59,388 nt of DNA from NCBI GenBank assembly GCA_008123405.1, contig VSSA01000025.1, positions 1-59,388 of the forward strand. Direction: 5' to 3'. The stretch is from Nocardioides sp. BGMRC 2183 (lineage in GTDB: Bacteria; Actinomycetota; Actinomycetes; Propionibacteriales; Nocardioidaceae). Both the position numbers and the translations under genes were made by a program. Below are positions 24,721 to 34,688 of this stretch, one piece after another (position 1 is the first letter of the stretch; every line of letters starts with the position of its first letter). Under the pieces are notes generated by a model, which made no database searches, was not told the origin of the DNA, and was given only the letters and a program-made list of their open reading frames with translations.

Positions 24721-27700
24721 GCGCGCCCGACATTGATCGTCGCCTTCTCGCCGTCGCCGACGAGCAGATCGAGAGCACCCTCGCCCGCCGCCCCCCGCAC
24801 GCTGTACGACGTCGCCAGGGTCTCCCGGGCGATCAGCTGCTCGTGGGTGCGGGCGGCCTCCTGCACCGACTCCGCGCCCCCGATCACCAGCGCGATCCGG
24901 TCCGACACGTCGAGACCGGCGTCGCGGCGGGCTTGCTGCACCGCCCGCACCAGGTCGCGGGCCAGGCCCTCGGTGGCCAGCTCCGCGGTGACCGCGGTGT
25001 CCAGCACGACGAACCCGCCCCCCGGCAGCATCCCGGTGGCCGAACCCTCCGCGGCGCCGACGACGGTCTCGAGGGTGTACTCCCCCTCGACCAGCGCCAG
25101 TCCTCCGGCGGTGACGGTGCCGTCGGAGGCCACCGACCAATCGCCGGACTTGGAGCCCTTGATCGCTGCCTGGACGTCCTTGCCGAGCCGCGGGCCGGCA
25201 GCGCGCGCGTTGACTGTCAGCTTCTGCTCCACCCCATAACCGGCGGCCTCCTCGGAGTCGGCGGCGACCAGGCGCACTGACTTCACGTTGAGCTCGTCGG
25301 CGACGATCGCCGTGAACGGCTCGAGGGCGGCGGGGTCGGGGACCACGATCGTCAGCTCCGCGAGGGGCAGTCGGTTGCGGAGCCGGGCCGCCTTGCGCAG
25401 CGCCGAGCTCGCCGAGCAGACCTCACGGACCTGGTCCATCGCGGCGACCAACCCGTCGTCGGCCGGAAGCGCCGACACGTCGGGCCAGTCAGCCAGGTGG
25501 ACCGAGCGCCCACCGGTCAGACCGCGCCAGATCTCCTCCGTGGTCAGCGGCAGCAGCGGCGCCACGGCCCGACAGACCACGTCGAGCACCGCAGCGAGGG
25601 TCTCGAACGCCTCGATCCGGCCCTCCCAGAACCGCTCCCGGGAACGGCGGACGTACCAGTTGGTGAGTACGTCGAGGAAGGCGCGGGTGGTCTCGCAGGC
25701 GTCGGCGATCGCGTAGCCGTCGAGCTGCTCGGTCAGCTCCTCGACGTACTGGCGGGTCTTGGCCAGCAGGTAGCGGTCGAGCGGGGCGTTGGAGTCGGTG
25801 CGCCCGGTGGCGTCGTAGGACTCGGCGTTGGCGTAGAGCGCGAAGAAGTACCAGGTGTTCCAGAGCGGGATCATCACCTGCCGCACCGCGTCGCGGATGC
25901 CCTGCTCGGTGACCACCAGGTTGCCGCCGCGCAGGATCGGGCTGGCCATCAGGAACCAACGCATCGCGTCGGCGCCGTCGCGGTCGAAGACCTCGGAGAC
26001 GTCGGGGTAGTTGCGCAGTGACTTCGACATCTTGTTGCCGTCCGAGCCCAGCACGATGCCGTGGCTGATGCAGGAGGAGAACGCGGGCTTGTCGAAGAGC
26101 GCACTGGCCAGGATGTGCAGCGTGTAGAACCAGCCGCGGGTCTGGCCGATGTACTCGACGATGAAGTCGGCCGGGAAGTGCTGCTCGAACCACCCCTTGT
26201 TCTCGAACGGGTAGTGCACCTGGCCGAAGCTCATCGAGCCGGAGTCGAACCACACGTCGAGCACGTCGGCGACGCGGCGCATCGTGGACCGCTCGCCCTC
26301 GGGGCGCGGGTCGTCCGGGTTCGGTCGGGTGAGGTCATCGATCCAGGGCCGGTGCAGGTCCGGCTCGCCCGCCGCGTTGCGCGGCAGCCTGCCGAAGTCG
26401 CGCTCGATCTCCTCGAAGGAGCCGTAGACGTCGATCCGCGGGTAGGCCGGGTCGTCGGACTTCCAGACCGGCACCGGGGAGCCCCAGAACCGGTTCCTGG
26501 TGATCGACCAGTCCCGGGCACCTGCGATCCACTTGCCGAACTGACCGTCCTTGATGTGCTCGGGCACCCAGCGGATCTGCTGGTTGAGCTCGCCCATCCG
26601 CTCCTTGAACGCGGTGACCTCCACGAACCAGGAGCTGACCCCCTTGTAGATCAGCGGCTCGCGGCAGCGCCAGCAGTGCGGGTAGGAGTGGTCGTAGGTC
26701 TCGCGGCGCAGCAGCACCGTGCCCGGGGTGACCGCGCCGGTCTCCCCGGAGCGCCGGGTGGCGGCCTTGAGATGGTCGATGATCTGCAGGTTGGCGTCGA
26801 AGACCAGCATGCCGGCGTACTCGTCGACGGGCGTGGTGAAGCGACCGTCCTTGCCGACGGGCATCACCGGAGCGATCCCCTCGCGGTCGGTGACCTCCTT
26901 GTCGACCTCACCGAAGGCGCCGGCACTGTGCACCAGCCCGGTGCCGTCGGTGGTGGTGACGGCCTCGTCGGCGGCGACCACACGGAAGGCGTTCTCGTGG
27001 CCCTCGAAGTAGGCGAACGGCGGCCGATAGCTCAGCCCGACCAGGTCGGCCCCCTTGCCGCGCCACACGACGTTCGGCTCCTCGCCCAGCTCCCGGCCGT
27101 AGGAGCTCAGCCGGGCCTCGGCGATCAGGTACCGCTCGACGCCGTACTCCTCGACCATCACGTAGTCGATGTCGGAGCCGACCATCACGGCCAGGTTGCT
27201 CGGCAGGGTCCACGGCGTGGTGGTCCAGACCAGCAGCTTCGCGCCGGCGAACGTGCCGTCACCGGTGACCTCGAACCCGACGGTGACGGCCGGGTCCTGC
27301 CGCATCTGGTAGACGTCGTCGTCCATCCGCAGCTCGTGGTTGGACAACGGAGTCTCGTCGTTCCAGCAGTAGGGCAGCACCCGGAAGCCCTCGTAGACCA
27401 AGCCCTTGTCGAAGAGGCTCTTGAATGCCCAGATGACCGACTCCATGAACTCCGGGTTCATCGTCCGGTAGTCGTTGTCGAAGTCGACCCAGCGCGCCTG
27501 CCGGGTGACGTAGTCGCGCCACTCGCCGGTGTACTTCAGCACCGACGCGCGGCAGGCGTCGTTGAACCGGTCGATGCCCATCTCGACGATCTCGTCGGTG
27601 GTCTTGATCCCGTTGAGGCGCATCGCCTCGAGCTCGGCGGGCAGCCCGTGGGTGTCCCACCCGAACCGGCGCTCGACCCGCTTGCCGCGCATCGTCTGGT

Positions 27701-27956
27701 AGCGCGGCACGATGTCCTTGACGTAGCCGGTCAGCAGGTGGCCGTAGTGCGGCAGACCGTTGGCGAACGGCGGACCGTCGTAGAAGACGAACTCGTTCTC
27801 ACCGCGCTCACCCGGGTCGCGCTGCTCGACCGAGGCCCGGAAGGTGTCGTCCTCCGCCCAGTAGGCCAGCACCCGCTCCTCGATCTCGGGGAACGACGGT
27901 GCGGAAGGGACGGCGCTCTGGGCGGCGGTGTCGGTGGTGACCTTCGGATAGGTCAT
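24717..27956 (-). CDS. ileS: isoleucyl-tRNA synthetase
   Basis: 1079 residues, class I aminoacyl-tRNA synthetase of the long form. The ATP-binding HIGH-type motif reads HYGH in [12 protein letters not shown], and the second motif is KMSKS in [17 protein letters not shown]1 editing domain lies between them ([14 protein letters not shown]). The C-terminal region carries the anticodon-binding and extra domains. The ATG has AGGAG upstream with a spacing of about ten. The gene is preceded by a T-box leader, so its translation should rise when isoleucine tRNA is uncharged. The stop codon lies in a tandem repeat. Confidence 0.97.
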   Translation of the reverse strand: MTYPKVTTDTAAQSAVPSAPSFPEIEERVLAYWAEDDTFRASVEQRDPGERGENEFVFYDGPPFANGLPHYGHLLTGYVKDIVPRYQTMRGKRVERRFGWDTHGLPAELEAMRLNGIKTTDEIVEMGIDRFNDACRASVLKYTGEWRDYVTRQARWVDFDNDYRTMNPEFMESVIWAFKSLFDKGLVYEGFRVLPYCWNDETPLSNHELRMDDDVYQMRQDPAVTVGFEVTGDGTFAGAKLLVWTTTPWTLPSNLAVMVGSDIDYVMVEEYGVERYLIAEARLSSYGRELGEEPNVVWRGKGADLVGLSYRPPFAYFEGHENAFRVVAADEAVTTTDGTGLVHSAGAFGEVDKEVTDREGIAPVMPVGKDGRFTTPVDEYAGMLVFDANLQIIDHLKAATRRSGETGAVTPGTVLLRRETYDHSYPHCWRCREPLIYKGVSSWFVEVTAFKERMGELNQQIRWVPEHIKDGQFGKWIAGARDWSITRNRFWGSPVPVWKSDDPAYPRIDVYGSFEEIERDFGRLPRNAAGEPDLHRPWIDDLTRPNPDDPRPEGERSTMRRVADVLDVWFDSGSMSFGQVHYPFENKGWFEQHFPADFIVEYIGQTRGWFYTLHILASALFDKPAFSSCISHGIVLGSDGNKMSKSLRNYPDVSEVFDRDGADAMRWFLMASPILRGGNLVVTEQGIRDAVRQVMIPLWNTWYFFALYANAESYDATGRTDSNAPLDRYLLAKTRQYVEELTEQLDGYAIADACETTRAFLDVLTNWYVRRSRERFWEGRIEAFETLAAVLDVVCRAVAPLLPLTTEEIWRGLTGGRSVHLADWPDVSALPADDGLVAAMDQVREVCSASSALRKAARLRNRLPLAELTIVVPDPAALEPFTAIVADELNVKSVRLVAADSEEAAGYGVEQKLTVNARAAGPRLGKDVQAAIKGSKSGDWSVASDGTVTAGGLALVEGEYTLETVVGAAEGSATGMLPGGGFVVLDTAVTAELATEGLARDLVRAVQQARRDAGLDVSDRIALVIGGAESVQEAARTHEQLIARETLATSYSVRGAAGEGALDLLVGDGEKATINVGRA

Positions 27957-27984
27957 GGCGGTCGGTCTCCTGCGGTGCGGCTGT

Positions 27985-28191
27985 CATCTGGTGGTTGAAC
28001 TGTGTCGAAACCCCAGGGACGACCCTCGCGGACCGCGGTACCACCCCGCTTGCCGCCCAACCTGCTGGACGACCGCTCCTTGTCGGCTGTGACGGGCCTA
28101 CCCGCCGGGTTCTACTGGGGCCTCGGCGTCGCTGAGACCTGTTCTTCCCGGGGCTCGCCGCTGATGACGGCTCGAGCGCCTGTGGTCTCAG
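27985..28191 (-). promoter_or_regulatory. T-box riboswitch leader of ileS
   Basis: On the minus strand the T-box core GGTGGTACCGCGG lies at about 28033-28045. Upstream, CTGAGACC (28184-28191) pairs perfectly with GGTCTCAG (28132-28139) to close a Stem I of only about 60 bases. An ATC triplet (28163-28165), the isoleucine specifier codon, sits in its loop region. The ribosome site GCAGGAGAC lies downstream, before the ATG. A compact Stem I with control of translation rather than transcription is known for actinobacterial ileS leaders. Confidence 0.85.
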
Positions 28192-28338
28192 GGTACGGCG
28201 CCGCGCAGCCCCGGCGCGAATCGGATTCCGCCCGGGCTTGCCCCGGGATTCCGAGGCGCTGTGACACCTCGTGTCGCCCATCGGCGCCACAACGGCCCGG
28301 TTTCTGGCGACACGGACCGATCCGCGATCATCTGAGGC

Positions 28339-29136
28339 GTGTCCTACCTCCTCGACGACGCCGTCGCGACCGAGCCGCTCGGCGACGGTGTGCACCGTGT
28401 CCAGCTCACCGCCGACTGGCACACCGCCAACGGCACGCCGAACGGCGGCTACATCCTGGCAGTGCTGCAGCACGCCGCGATGCTGGAGGCCGCGCATCCC
28501 GATCCGCTCTCCATCGCGGTCACCTACTTCCGGCCGGCGTCGACCGGCGAGGCCGAGGTACGGGTCCGCGAAGTGCGTGTCGGGCGCCGGGTCTCGACGT
28601 ACGACGCGATCCTGGTGCAGCACGAGAAGGAGATCGCCCACGCCGTACTGAGCACCCACGACTGGGATGCCACCGGCGCGATCGAGCACACCCCGCACAC
28701 GGCACCGAAGATCGCCGGACCCGAGGAGTGCCCGGACTCCAGCGGCCTGATCCCGGCGGGGATGATGGCGATCCTGGACCGCTACCGGTATGCGATGCCG
28801 CAGGCGCCGGGGTGGCTGCGAGGCGAGCCCACCGGTGTGACGGAGTCGCTGGCCTGGATCCGGGCCAGCGACGACCGTCCGGTCGACGCCCTGCTGGCCG
28901 GCGCGATGGTCGACGCGTTTCCCCCGGTCACCGCGGAGATCGGCCACCTGGCCTCGGCCACCATCCAGCTCACCGTGCACTACCGTCGGCGACCGACCGA
29001 CACCACCTGGGCGCTGGGCCACGTCACCAGCCGGCACGTGATCGCGGGCTACCACGACGAAGACGTGGAGCTCTGGGACGAGCAGGGGCGGCTGATCGCA
29101 CAGAGCAGGCAGCTGGCGATCCTCAGCGAGGGCTGA
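28339..29136 (+). CDS. acyl-CoA thioesterase family protein (double hotdog)
   Basis: 265 residues. The N-terminal hotdog half contains TADWHTANGTPNGGYILAVL, and the C-terminal half contains the matching strand and helix segments (ASATIQLTVHYRRRP, GHVTSRHVIAGYHDEDVELW). This is the TesB-like or thioesterase-like superfamily, which hydrolyses acyl-CoA. The ending GRLIAQSRQLAIL is typical. The GTG start has no clear ribosome site. It is divergent from ileS and convergent with the FadH-like gene. Confidence 0.85.
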   Translation: MSYLLDDAVATEPLGDGVHRVQLTADWHTANGTPNGGYILAVLQHAAMLEAAHPDPLSIAVTYFRPASTGEAEVRVREVRVGRRVSTYDAILVQHEKEIAHAVLSTHDWDATGAIEHTPHTAPKIAGPEECPDSSGLIPAGMMAILDRYRYAMPQAPGWLRGEPTGVTESLAWIRASDDRPVDALLAGAMVDAFPPVTAEIGHLASATIQLTVHYRRRPTDTTWALGHVTSRHVIAGYHDEDVELWDEQGRLIAQSRQLAILSEG

Positions 29137-29159
29137 CGGCGGGCGGGGCGCCGGCGTCG

Positions 29160-29247
29160 GGTTTCACCGCCATCGGGGTGAACCTGCTGCGTTGGTGGTG
29201 AAGTTTCGCCACCAACGCGTGGGCTTCACCGCCAGCCCGGTGAAACC
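29160..29247. terminator. three-part palindrome between convergent genes
   Basis: The outer arms GGTTTCACC (29160-29168) and GGTGAAACC (29239-29247) are complementary. A central 10-bp stem pairs 29189-29198 with 29209-29218. Each side also contains a near-identical palindrome (TTCACCGCCATCGGGGTGAA and TTCACCGCCAGCCCGGTGAA). It could form a cruciform RNA and act as a bidirectional terminator; no U-run is present. Confidence 0.55.
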
Positions 29248-29266
29248 TGTGGCCAGTGGGATGGCC

Positions 29267-31381
29267 TCACAGCGCCGTCGCCACCTGCCAGGCGGAGTGC
29301 ACGGCGCCGTGGATGTAGCCGACCGCACCGGCGTCGCCGACCACGTCGACCTTCACACCGGCGTTTCGCAGCTCCTCGGCCAGCGGCGCGGACGCTGCGG
29401 TGCCCTCGGCGTAGACGACCAGGTCGGCCGGTGCCGAGCGCCGCTGGTCGCCCTCGGTCCACTCGACGCCGTGCTCGGTGATCCGCTCGAGCGTGACGTT
29501 GCGGTGGATCGCGACGCCGTGCTCTCCGGCATTCTTCACCGCGGTCCAGCGACGCGGCATCGCCATCGGCAGCCCCAGCTGCTGCGACTCGTGCAGCACG
29601 GTCACCCGGCGGCCCCGGTGGGCCAGGAACTCGGCGAGCTCCAGGCCGACCAGCGAGCCGCCGATCACGACCACGTCCTTGCCCATCGGCAGGAACTTCC
29701 GGGTCAGCTCGCGCACCGCCGCCGGGCTCTTGGTGACGCCGGAGAGCTTGCCCATCCGGCCCAGCGCGCGCAGCACCAGACCGGCATCGCCCTTCTCGGC
29801 GCTGCCCAGCAGGAGCGCACGGAGGGTGTCACCGGTCTGCACGATCGGCAGGTCACCACCCGGTACGTCGGGCTTCGGCCGGACCGCGCCGGTGGCGACG
29901 ACGACGTGATCGGGCGCCAGCTCCTGGATCGACGCGACCGAGGCCTCGGTGCGCAGTCGGACCTCGATGCCGAGGCGGTCGACCTCTGCACCGAGCCAGT
30001 CGAGCAGCCGCTCGTTGTCCGGTGTGGTCAGGGTGGAGAACCACAGTGTGCCGCCCAGCCGGTCGGACCTGTCCATGACCGTCACCCGGTGACCGCGTTC
30101 GGCGAGCACCCGGGCTGACTCCAGTCCGGCCGGTCCGGCGCCGACGACCACGACGTGCTTGCGGGTGCGGGTCGGCTGCAGCGGCAGGATGGTCTCGTCC
30201 CCCAGCGCCGGGTTGACCGCGCAGAACGGGGTGTCGTCGAAGAAGTTCTCGTTGACGCAGAGATAGCAGTTGATGCAGGGGCGCACCTGCGCGGCGCGGC
30301 CGGAGGCCAGCTTGCTGGGCAGCTCGGGGTCGGCGAGCAGCTGGCGGCCCATCGCGGCGAAGTCGATGTCGCCCGCGGCGATCGCCTTCTCGGCCACCTC
30401 GGGCAGCATCCGGCCGACTGCGATCACCGGGATCGAGACGTGCTTCTTGATCTCGGTCGCGGCGTCGAGGTAGGCACCGACCCGGTCCGGGAGCGGCCCC
30501 TCGGTGAAGTCGGCGAACGGGTTGCGCCCCCAACCGGTGACGTGGATCGCGTCCGCGCCGGCTGCCTCGAAGAGGGCGCAGGCACTGGTGGACTCGGCAA
30601 GTGTCAGTCCGCCCTCCTGGCCGAACTCCTCGCCGGCCACGCGGACCAGGACGGCAAGGCGGTCGCCGACCTCCTCCTTCACGGCGCGGATCACGCGGCA
30701 GGCCAGCCTGGCCCGGTTCTCCAGCGGGCCGCCGTACTCGTCGGTGCGCTGGTTGTCGCGGCGGTTGAGGAAGGCGCCGAGGATGTAGCCGTGCGCGACG
30801 TGGATCTCGATCGCGTCGCACCCGGCGCGGGCGACCCGCTCCGCGGCGTCGGCCCAGGTGGCGACGAGAGCGTCGAGGTCCTCGGCCGTCATCGGGTGAT
30901 AGGTGGCCTTCTTGCCACCGGTGACCGCCGCCAGACGGCCGAGCTCCTCGCGGGTGCAGTCGATCATCGCGCCGTAGTCGTAGTCGTAGTCCGGGACGCT
31001 GGGCACCACCAGCGGACGGTCGTTGATCGTGTCGATCCGGGCCACCTTGCCGTGGTGGGTCGACTGGATGCAGAGCTTCCCGCCGGCGGCGTGCACCGCG
31101 TCGGCCAGCGCCCGCAGTCCCGGGATGTAAGAGTCCTCGGAGAGCCCCGGCTCCTTCATGGAGGTGGCGCCGATCGGGAAGTCGATGGCGCAGGCGCCGG
31201 TGATGATCAGCCCAGCGCCGCCAGCCGCCCGCGCGACATAGTGGTCGATCTCGCGCTGCTCGATCACACCGTCCTCGGAGACGTTCATGTCCATCGCCGG
31301 CAGCACGATCCGATTGGTCAGCTCCATCGGGCCGATCCGGCCCGGTGCGGTCAGGTGCGGGAATGTCCGAGGCTTGCTCAC
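29267..31381 (-). CDS. FadH-like flavoenzyme (2,4-dienoyl-CoA reductase / TMADH family)
   Basis: 704 residues. An N-terminal Old Yellow Enzyme barrel (about 1-350; NRIVLPAMDMN, HVAHGYILGAFLNRR) binds FMN. A 4Fe-4S motif C-x2-C-x2-C-x11-C (CINCYLC to PFC) follows. The C-terminal FAD/NAD(P) part has VVVVGAGPAGLESARVLAER and VVVIGGSLVGLELAEFLA. This is the layout of 2,4-dienoyl-CoA reductase and trimethylamine dehydrogenase. The true substrate cannot be read from the sequence. The start is the GTG at 31381 with no ribosome site, seven bases after a TAGCCT box. The longer frame to 31702 is rejected. Confidence 0.9.
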   Translation of the reverse strand: MSKPRTFPHLTAPGRIGPMELTNRIVLPAMDMNVSEDGVIEQREIDHYVARAAGGAGLIITGACAIDFPIGATSMKEPGLSEDSYIPGLRALADAVHAAGGKLCIQSTHHGKVARIDTINDRPLVVPSVPDYDYDYGAMIDCTREELGRLAAVTGGKKATYHPMTAEDLDALVATWADAAERVARAGCDAIEIHVAHGYILGAFLNRRDNQRTDEYGGPLENRARLACRVIRAVKEEVGDRLAVLVRVAGEEFGQEGGLTLAESTSACALFEAAGADAIHVTGWGRNPFADFTEGPLPDRVGAYLDAATEIKKHVSIPVIAVGRMLPEVAEKAIAAGDIDFAAMGRQLLADPELPSKLASGRAAQVRPCINCYLCVNENFFDDTPFCAVNPALGDETILPLQPTRTRKHVVVVGAGPAGLESARVLAERGHRVTVMDRSDRLGGTLWFSTLTTPDNERLLDWLGAEVDRLGIEVRLRTEASVASIQELAPDHVVVATGAVRPKPDVPGGDLPIVQTGDTLRALLLGSAEKGDAGLVLRALGRMGKLSGVTKSPAAVRELTRKFLPMGKDVVVIGGSLVGLELAEFLAHRGRRVTVLHESQQLGLPMAMPRRWTAVKNAGEHGVAIHRNVTLERITEHGVEWTEGDQRRSAPADLVVYAEGTAASAPLAEELRNAGVKVDVVGDAGAVGYIHGAVHSAWQVATAL

Positions 31382-31388
31382 GGCGGTG

Positions 31389-31394
31389 AGGCTA
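31389..31394 (-). promoter_or_regulatory. -10 box for a leaderless FadH-like mRNA
   Basis: TAGCCT on the minus strand ends seven bases before the GTG at 31381, and there is no ribosome site between them. Confidence 0.45.
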
Positions 31395-31528
31395 GGTCCC
31401 TCCACGGCCATCGCGCCGCCGTCAGTCGCGCCCAGCGGGACTGACCGCGGAACTGACCCGGAAACTGGCCCGGAACCGACCAGGGACCGCGGAGCGGCGG
31501 CGATGCGATCAGTGCCCACTGGTGTCCG

Positions 31529-31534
31529 TAGAAT
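31529..31534 (+). promoter_or_regulatory. -10 box for leaderless dapD mRNA
   Basis: TAGAAT is a near-perfect -10 box. It ends eight bases before the GTG at 31543, with no ribosome site, so the mRNA probably begins at the start codon. Confidence 0.55.
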
Positions 31535-31542
31535 CTGCGAGC

Positions 31543-32490
31543 GTGACTGACGCGCTGACTGCTGCCTGGGGCCACGGCCTCGCCACCCTCGACGCCGACG
31601 ACCATGTCCTCGACGTCTGGTTCCCCGCTCCCGCCTTGGGAAGCGCAGACGGCAGCGACGCGCCGAGCGAGCTGACCGCCCTCGCCGGCGCCGACGAGGC
31701 ACGCGGCGTGCGGCGCGAGGTGCGCACCGTGGTGATCGAGGACCTCGCCGCGGCGCCCAGCACCACCGAGGACGTCTGGCTGCGCCTGCACCTGCTCTCC
31801 TCGCGGCTGGCCCGCCCCCACACCCTCTCCCTGGACGGCATCTTCGGCCTGCTCACCAACGTGGTCTGGACCAGCGCCGGCCCGTGTGCCGTCGCCGGCT
31901 TCGAGCTGACCCGCGCCCGCCTCCGGGCCACCGGCGCGCACGTCACCGTGTACGGCGTCGACAAGTTCCCCCGGATGGTCGACTACGTGATCCCGGCCGG
32001 CGTCCGGATCGCCGACGCCGACCGCGTCCGGCTGGGCGCCCACCTGGCCGAGGGCACCACGGTGATGCACGAGGGGTTCGTGAACTTCAACGCCGGCACG
32101 TTGGGTGCCTCGATGGTCGAGGGCCGCATCTCCGCTGGAGTGCTGGTCGGTGACGGCAGCGACATCGGCGGCGGCGCCTCGATCATGGGCACCCTCTCCG
32201 GCGGCGGCAAGCAGGTCATCTCGATCGGCGAGCGCTGCCTGCTCGGCGCCAATGCGGGTCTCGGCATCTCGCTCGGCGACGACTGCGTGGTCGAGGCGGG
32301 CTGCTATGTCACCGCGGGTACCAAGGTCACCGTGCTCGAGCCGGGCATGGAGCCGCGGGTGATCAAGGCAGCAGAGCTCTCCGGTGCGAGCAACGTGCTG
32401 TTCCGGCGCAACTCGGTCTCCGGCGCGGTCGAGGCGGTGCCGTGGCAGGGCGAGGGCATCGCGCTGAACGCGGCGCTGCACGCGAACTGA
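31543..32490 (+). CDS. dapD: tetrahydrodipicolinate N-succinyltransferase
   Basis: 315 residues of the actinobacterial DapD type. The reaction is succinyl-CoA plus tetrahydrodipicolinate to N-succinyl-2-amino-6-oxopimelate, a step to diaminopimelate. The C-terminal half is a left-handed beta helix of hexapeptide repeats ([39 protein letters not shown]). The start is the GTG at 31543 ([10 protein letters not shown]); the in-frame GTG at 31522 lies upstream of the TAGAAT box and is unlikely to be transcribed. dapE and dapC are in this window but not adjacent. Confidence 0.93.
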   Translation: MTDALTAAWGHGLATLDADDHVLDVWFPAPALGSADGSDAPSELTALAGADEARGVRREVRTVVIEDLAAAPSTTEDVWLRLHLLSSRLARPHTLSLDGIFGLLTNVVWTSAGPCAVAGFELTRARLRATGAHVTVYGVDKFPRMVDYVIPAGVRIADADRVRLGAHLAEGTTVMHEGFVNFNAGTLGASMVEGRISAGVLVGDGSDIGGGASIMGTLSGGGKQVISIGERCLLGANAGLGISLGDDCVVEAGCYVTAGTKVTVLEPGMEPRVIKAAELSGASNVLFRRNSVSGAVEAVPWQGEGIALNAALHAN

Positions 32491-32498
32491 GAGCGGAT

Positions 32499-32530
32499 GC
32501 CGACGATCCGCCGCCCCGATCGGCGTCGGC
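32499..32530 (+). terminator. possible dapD terminator hairpin
   Basis: GCCGAC (32499-32504) pairs with GTCGGC (32525-32530), with further pairs inside. It is GC-rich with no U-run, nine bases after the dapD stop. Confidence 0.35.
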
Positions 32531-32558
32531 GTTACCAACGATCCCCCACACTGGTGCG

Positions 32559-33518
32559 ATGAAGAAGCGTATGGGCCTGATCGCCTTCGGGTTGATCGTG
32601 CTCATCGCGATCGCCGGGATCGGGATCGGTGTCCTGACCGCCACGGACAACCTCGGGTTCGGTCCCGACGGTGATTGCACGGCCACCGTGGACGGCCACA
32701 CCGTCGAGATCAGCCGCGAGCAAGCCGAGAACGCGACCCTGATCGCCGCGATCGGCGCCGACCGCGGCCTGCCCGCCCGCGCGGTCTCCATCGCGCTGGC
32801 CACCGCCTATCAGGAGTCGAAGCTGGAGAACATCGAGCACGGCGACCGTGACTCACTCGGCCTCTTCCAGCAGCGCCCTTCCCAGGGTTGGGGCACCGAG
32901 GAGCAGATCCTCGACCCGGTCTACTCCACGAACGCGTTCTACGACGCGCTGGAGAAGGTGGACGGCTACGAGGACATGGAGATCACCGTCGCCGCGCAGG
33001 AGGTGCAGCGCTCCGCGTTCCCCGATGCGTACGCCGACCACGAGGCCGACGCTCGGGCACTGGCCTCCGCGCTCACCGGCTACTCCGAGGCAGCGTTCAC
33101 CTGCGACCTGGACGGCGGTGCACCGGGGGCGGAGCTCGAACTGGTCGACTCCGGGCTCACTGATCGCGCCGAGCAAGTGCGCCTCGACCTGGTCGACCGT
33201 TTCGAGGACCTGAGCCTGGGCGGGTTCGAGCCGGGCGGCGTCTCCGACGGGCACATGGAGGGCTCCGCGCACTACGAGGGCCGCGCGATCGACATCTTCT
33301 TCCGTCCGGTCACCGGCGAGAACCAGGTGCGCGGGTGGGCGCTGGCGCACTACCTGGTCGGCAACGCGTCCCGGCTCGACATCCGCACGGTGATCTTCGA
33401 CGACCGGATCTGGCGGGCCGGCCAGGACGGTTGGAGCGACTACGACCCGCCCTCGCGCTCCGGAGACCAGTCGATCCTCGAGCACCGCGACCACGTGCAC
33501 GTCGACGTGTTCGGCTGA
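32559..33518 (+). CDS. membrane-anchored putative cell-wall hydrolase (lysozyme-like plus M15-like)
   Basis: 319 residues. An N-terminal anchor helix (LIAFGLIVLIAIAGIGIGVL) is followed by a lysozyme-like or lytic-transglycosylase-like segment, with Glu in ALATAYQESKLENI and the line SLGLFQQRPSQGWG. The last 120 residues resemble an M15/LAS metallopeptidase fold: AHYEGRAIDIFF gives a His...Asp pair, and EHRDHVHVDVF gives the second His. This layout occurs in actinobacterial proteins sometimes mislabelled heavy metal transporter. It should act on peptidoglycan outside the membrane (inference). The start is the ATG at 32559. Confidence 0.78.
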   Translation: MKKRMGLIAFGLIVLIAIAGIGIGVLTATDNLGFGPDGDCTATVDGHTVEISREQAENATLIAAIGADRGLPARAVSIALATAYQESKLENIEHGDRDSLGLFQQRPSQGWGTEEQILDPVYSTNAFYDALEKVDGYEDMEITVAAQEVQRSAFPDAYADHEADARALASALTGYSEAAFTCDLDGGAPGAELELVDSGLTDRAEQVRLDLVDRFEDLSLGGFEPGGVSDGHMEGSAHYEGRAIDIFFRPVTGENQVRGWALAHYLVGNASRLDIRTVIFDDRIWRAGQDGWSDYDPPSRSGDQSILEHRDHVHVDVFG

Positions 33519-33559
33519 CCTGGCGCTGGTCGCTCGGCAGACCTTGGTGTCGCGTGTGG

Positions 33560-34564
33560 TTAGGTCCGCTGGCGCCAAGCCATCCCCAGGGTGAAGCGGG
33601 AGGTCGCGCCGAGGTCGGCCATCGCCTCGGCGACCCGGCGGCGCACCGTCCGCGCCGTGATGCCGAGGACATGAGCCACGGCGTCGTCCGTGAGGCCCTG
33701 CGCGACCAGCCCGAGGACGTCGGCCCAGGGCTCGTCGTCGGCGAGCCAGGCGCGGGAGGTGGCCCACAGCTCGTCGAAGAGCAAACCGATCGCGGCGACC
33801 ACCGGAGGGGTGCGGATCGCGATGGTGTTCTCGGGCGTCGAGGAGCCCCACCACACCGGCAGCGCGGCCAGGCCGGGCGGATCGACGTACATCCAACTGG
33901 CGACCTGCTCACTGCGCCGGAAGTCGATGCCCGCCTCCCGGGCCTCCTCGACCAGGGCGTCGAGGTCCTGGCAGTCAGCCACGTCGTGGCCCCACATCGG
34001 GTCGCTGGGCACCAGCACCCGGACCGGCGTCTCGCCGGAGAGCCGCTCGTGCAGCCGGAGCAGATGCCCCGAAGCCAGCGCCACCCGCAGCACCTCGGCG
34101 CGGGGCGCCACCAGTGCCGGGCGCTGCGGCCGCTCCCGCTCGGCGTGGCGGAACCACTCCTCCCACGAGTCGGCGTGCGCGTGGACCAGGCTCACGGCGA
34201 GCGGATGCTCGCCCCCGGGTTCGGCGGTCCCGAGATCCCACGCCCGGATCAGGCCGGGCAACGCCTCCATCAGCGCGACGGTGCGGACGTTCTCGGCCAG
34301 CAGCGCCCGGGCGCGCGCCTCGCCCAGCGCCACGAAGACGGCGTACGGCGACTCGTAGTCCAGCCGCTCGCCGTCACGGCGTAGGAAGCCGCCCTCCTCC
34401 AGCGCGACCAGCCGGGCGGCCAGGTCGGACGGCGGGTCCGCGAGCGCGGCGAGCAGCGCCGGCTGGTCGGGCGGGCGGAGGAGATAGGCGGTGCGCAGGA
34501 TCTCCATCGTCACCGGGTCGAGAAGGGCGCCCTCCCGGACCTCGGTGGGGGCGGGCGGGGTCAT
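33560..34564 (-). CDS. LuxR-type transcriptional regulator with TrmB-like N-terminus
   Basis: 334 residues. The N-terminal 75 residues look like a winged helix (DPVTMEILRTAYLLRPPDQP, LVALEEGGFLRRDGE). A middle ligand or phosphotransfer-like domain follows. The C-terminal 60 residues are a LuxR helix-turn-helix: VLGLVAQGLTDDAVAHVLG, then ITARTVRRRVAEAMADLGA. No receiver or kinase domain is visible, so the signal is unknown. It is convergent with the cell-wall hydrolase gene and divergent from the small secreted protein gene. The ATG start is preceded by a spacer of about 120 bases. Confidence 0.85.
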   Translation of the reverse strand: MTPPAPTEVREGALLDPVTMEILRTAYLLRPPDQPALLAALADPPSDLAARLVALEEGGFLRRDGERLDYESPYAVFVALGEARARALLAENVRTVALMEALPGLIRAWDLGTAEPGGEHPLAVSLVHAHADSWEEWFRHAERERPQRPALVAPRAEVLRVALASGHLLRLHERLSGETPVRVLVPSDPMWGHDVADCQDLDALVEEAREAGIDFRRSEQVASWMYVDPPGLAALPVWWGSSTPENTIAIRTPPVVAAIGLLFDELWATSRAWLADDEPWADVLGLVAQGLTDDAVAHVLGITARTVRRRVAEAMADLGATSRFTLGMAWRQRT

Positions 34565-34688
34565 CGTGCCAGCGTGTGGCAGTTCCGGACATTCCGCAAC
34601 CGGACGCCAATTTCGTGGCCCTTACCGGACACAGCCGGGCTACGGTGCCCGACACGCCCGCCCGAGCAGCCGATCCCGAGGAGCAGTC

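Noticed and set aside
26061-27998. 645-codon plus-strand frame
   Set aside because: Antisense to ileS, with no domain similarity.
32491-32558. c-di-AMP riboswitch upstream of the cell-wall hydrolase
   Set aside because: Such riboswitches precede many actinobacterial wall hydrolases, but this spacer is only 68 bases, too short, and shows just one hairpin.
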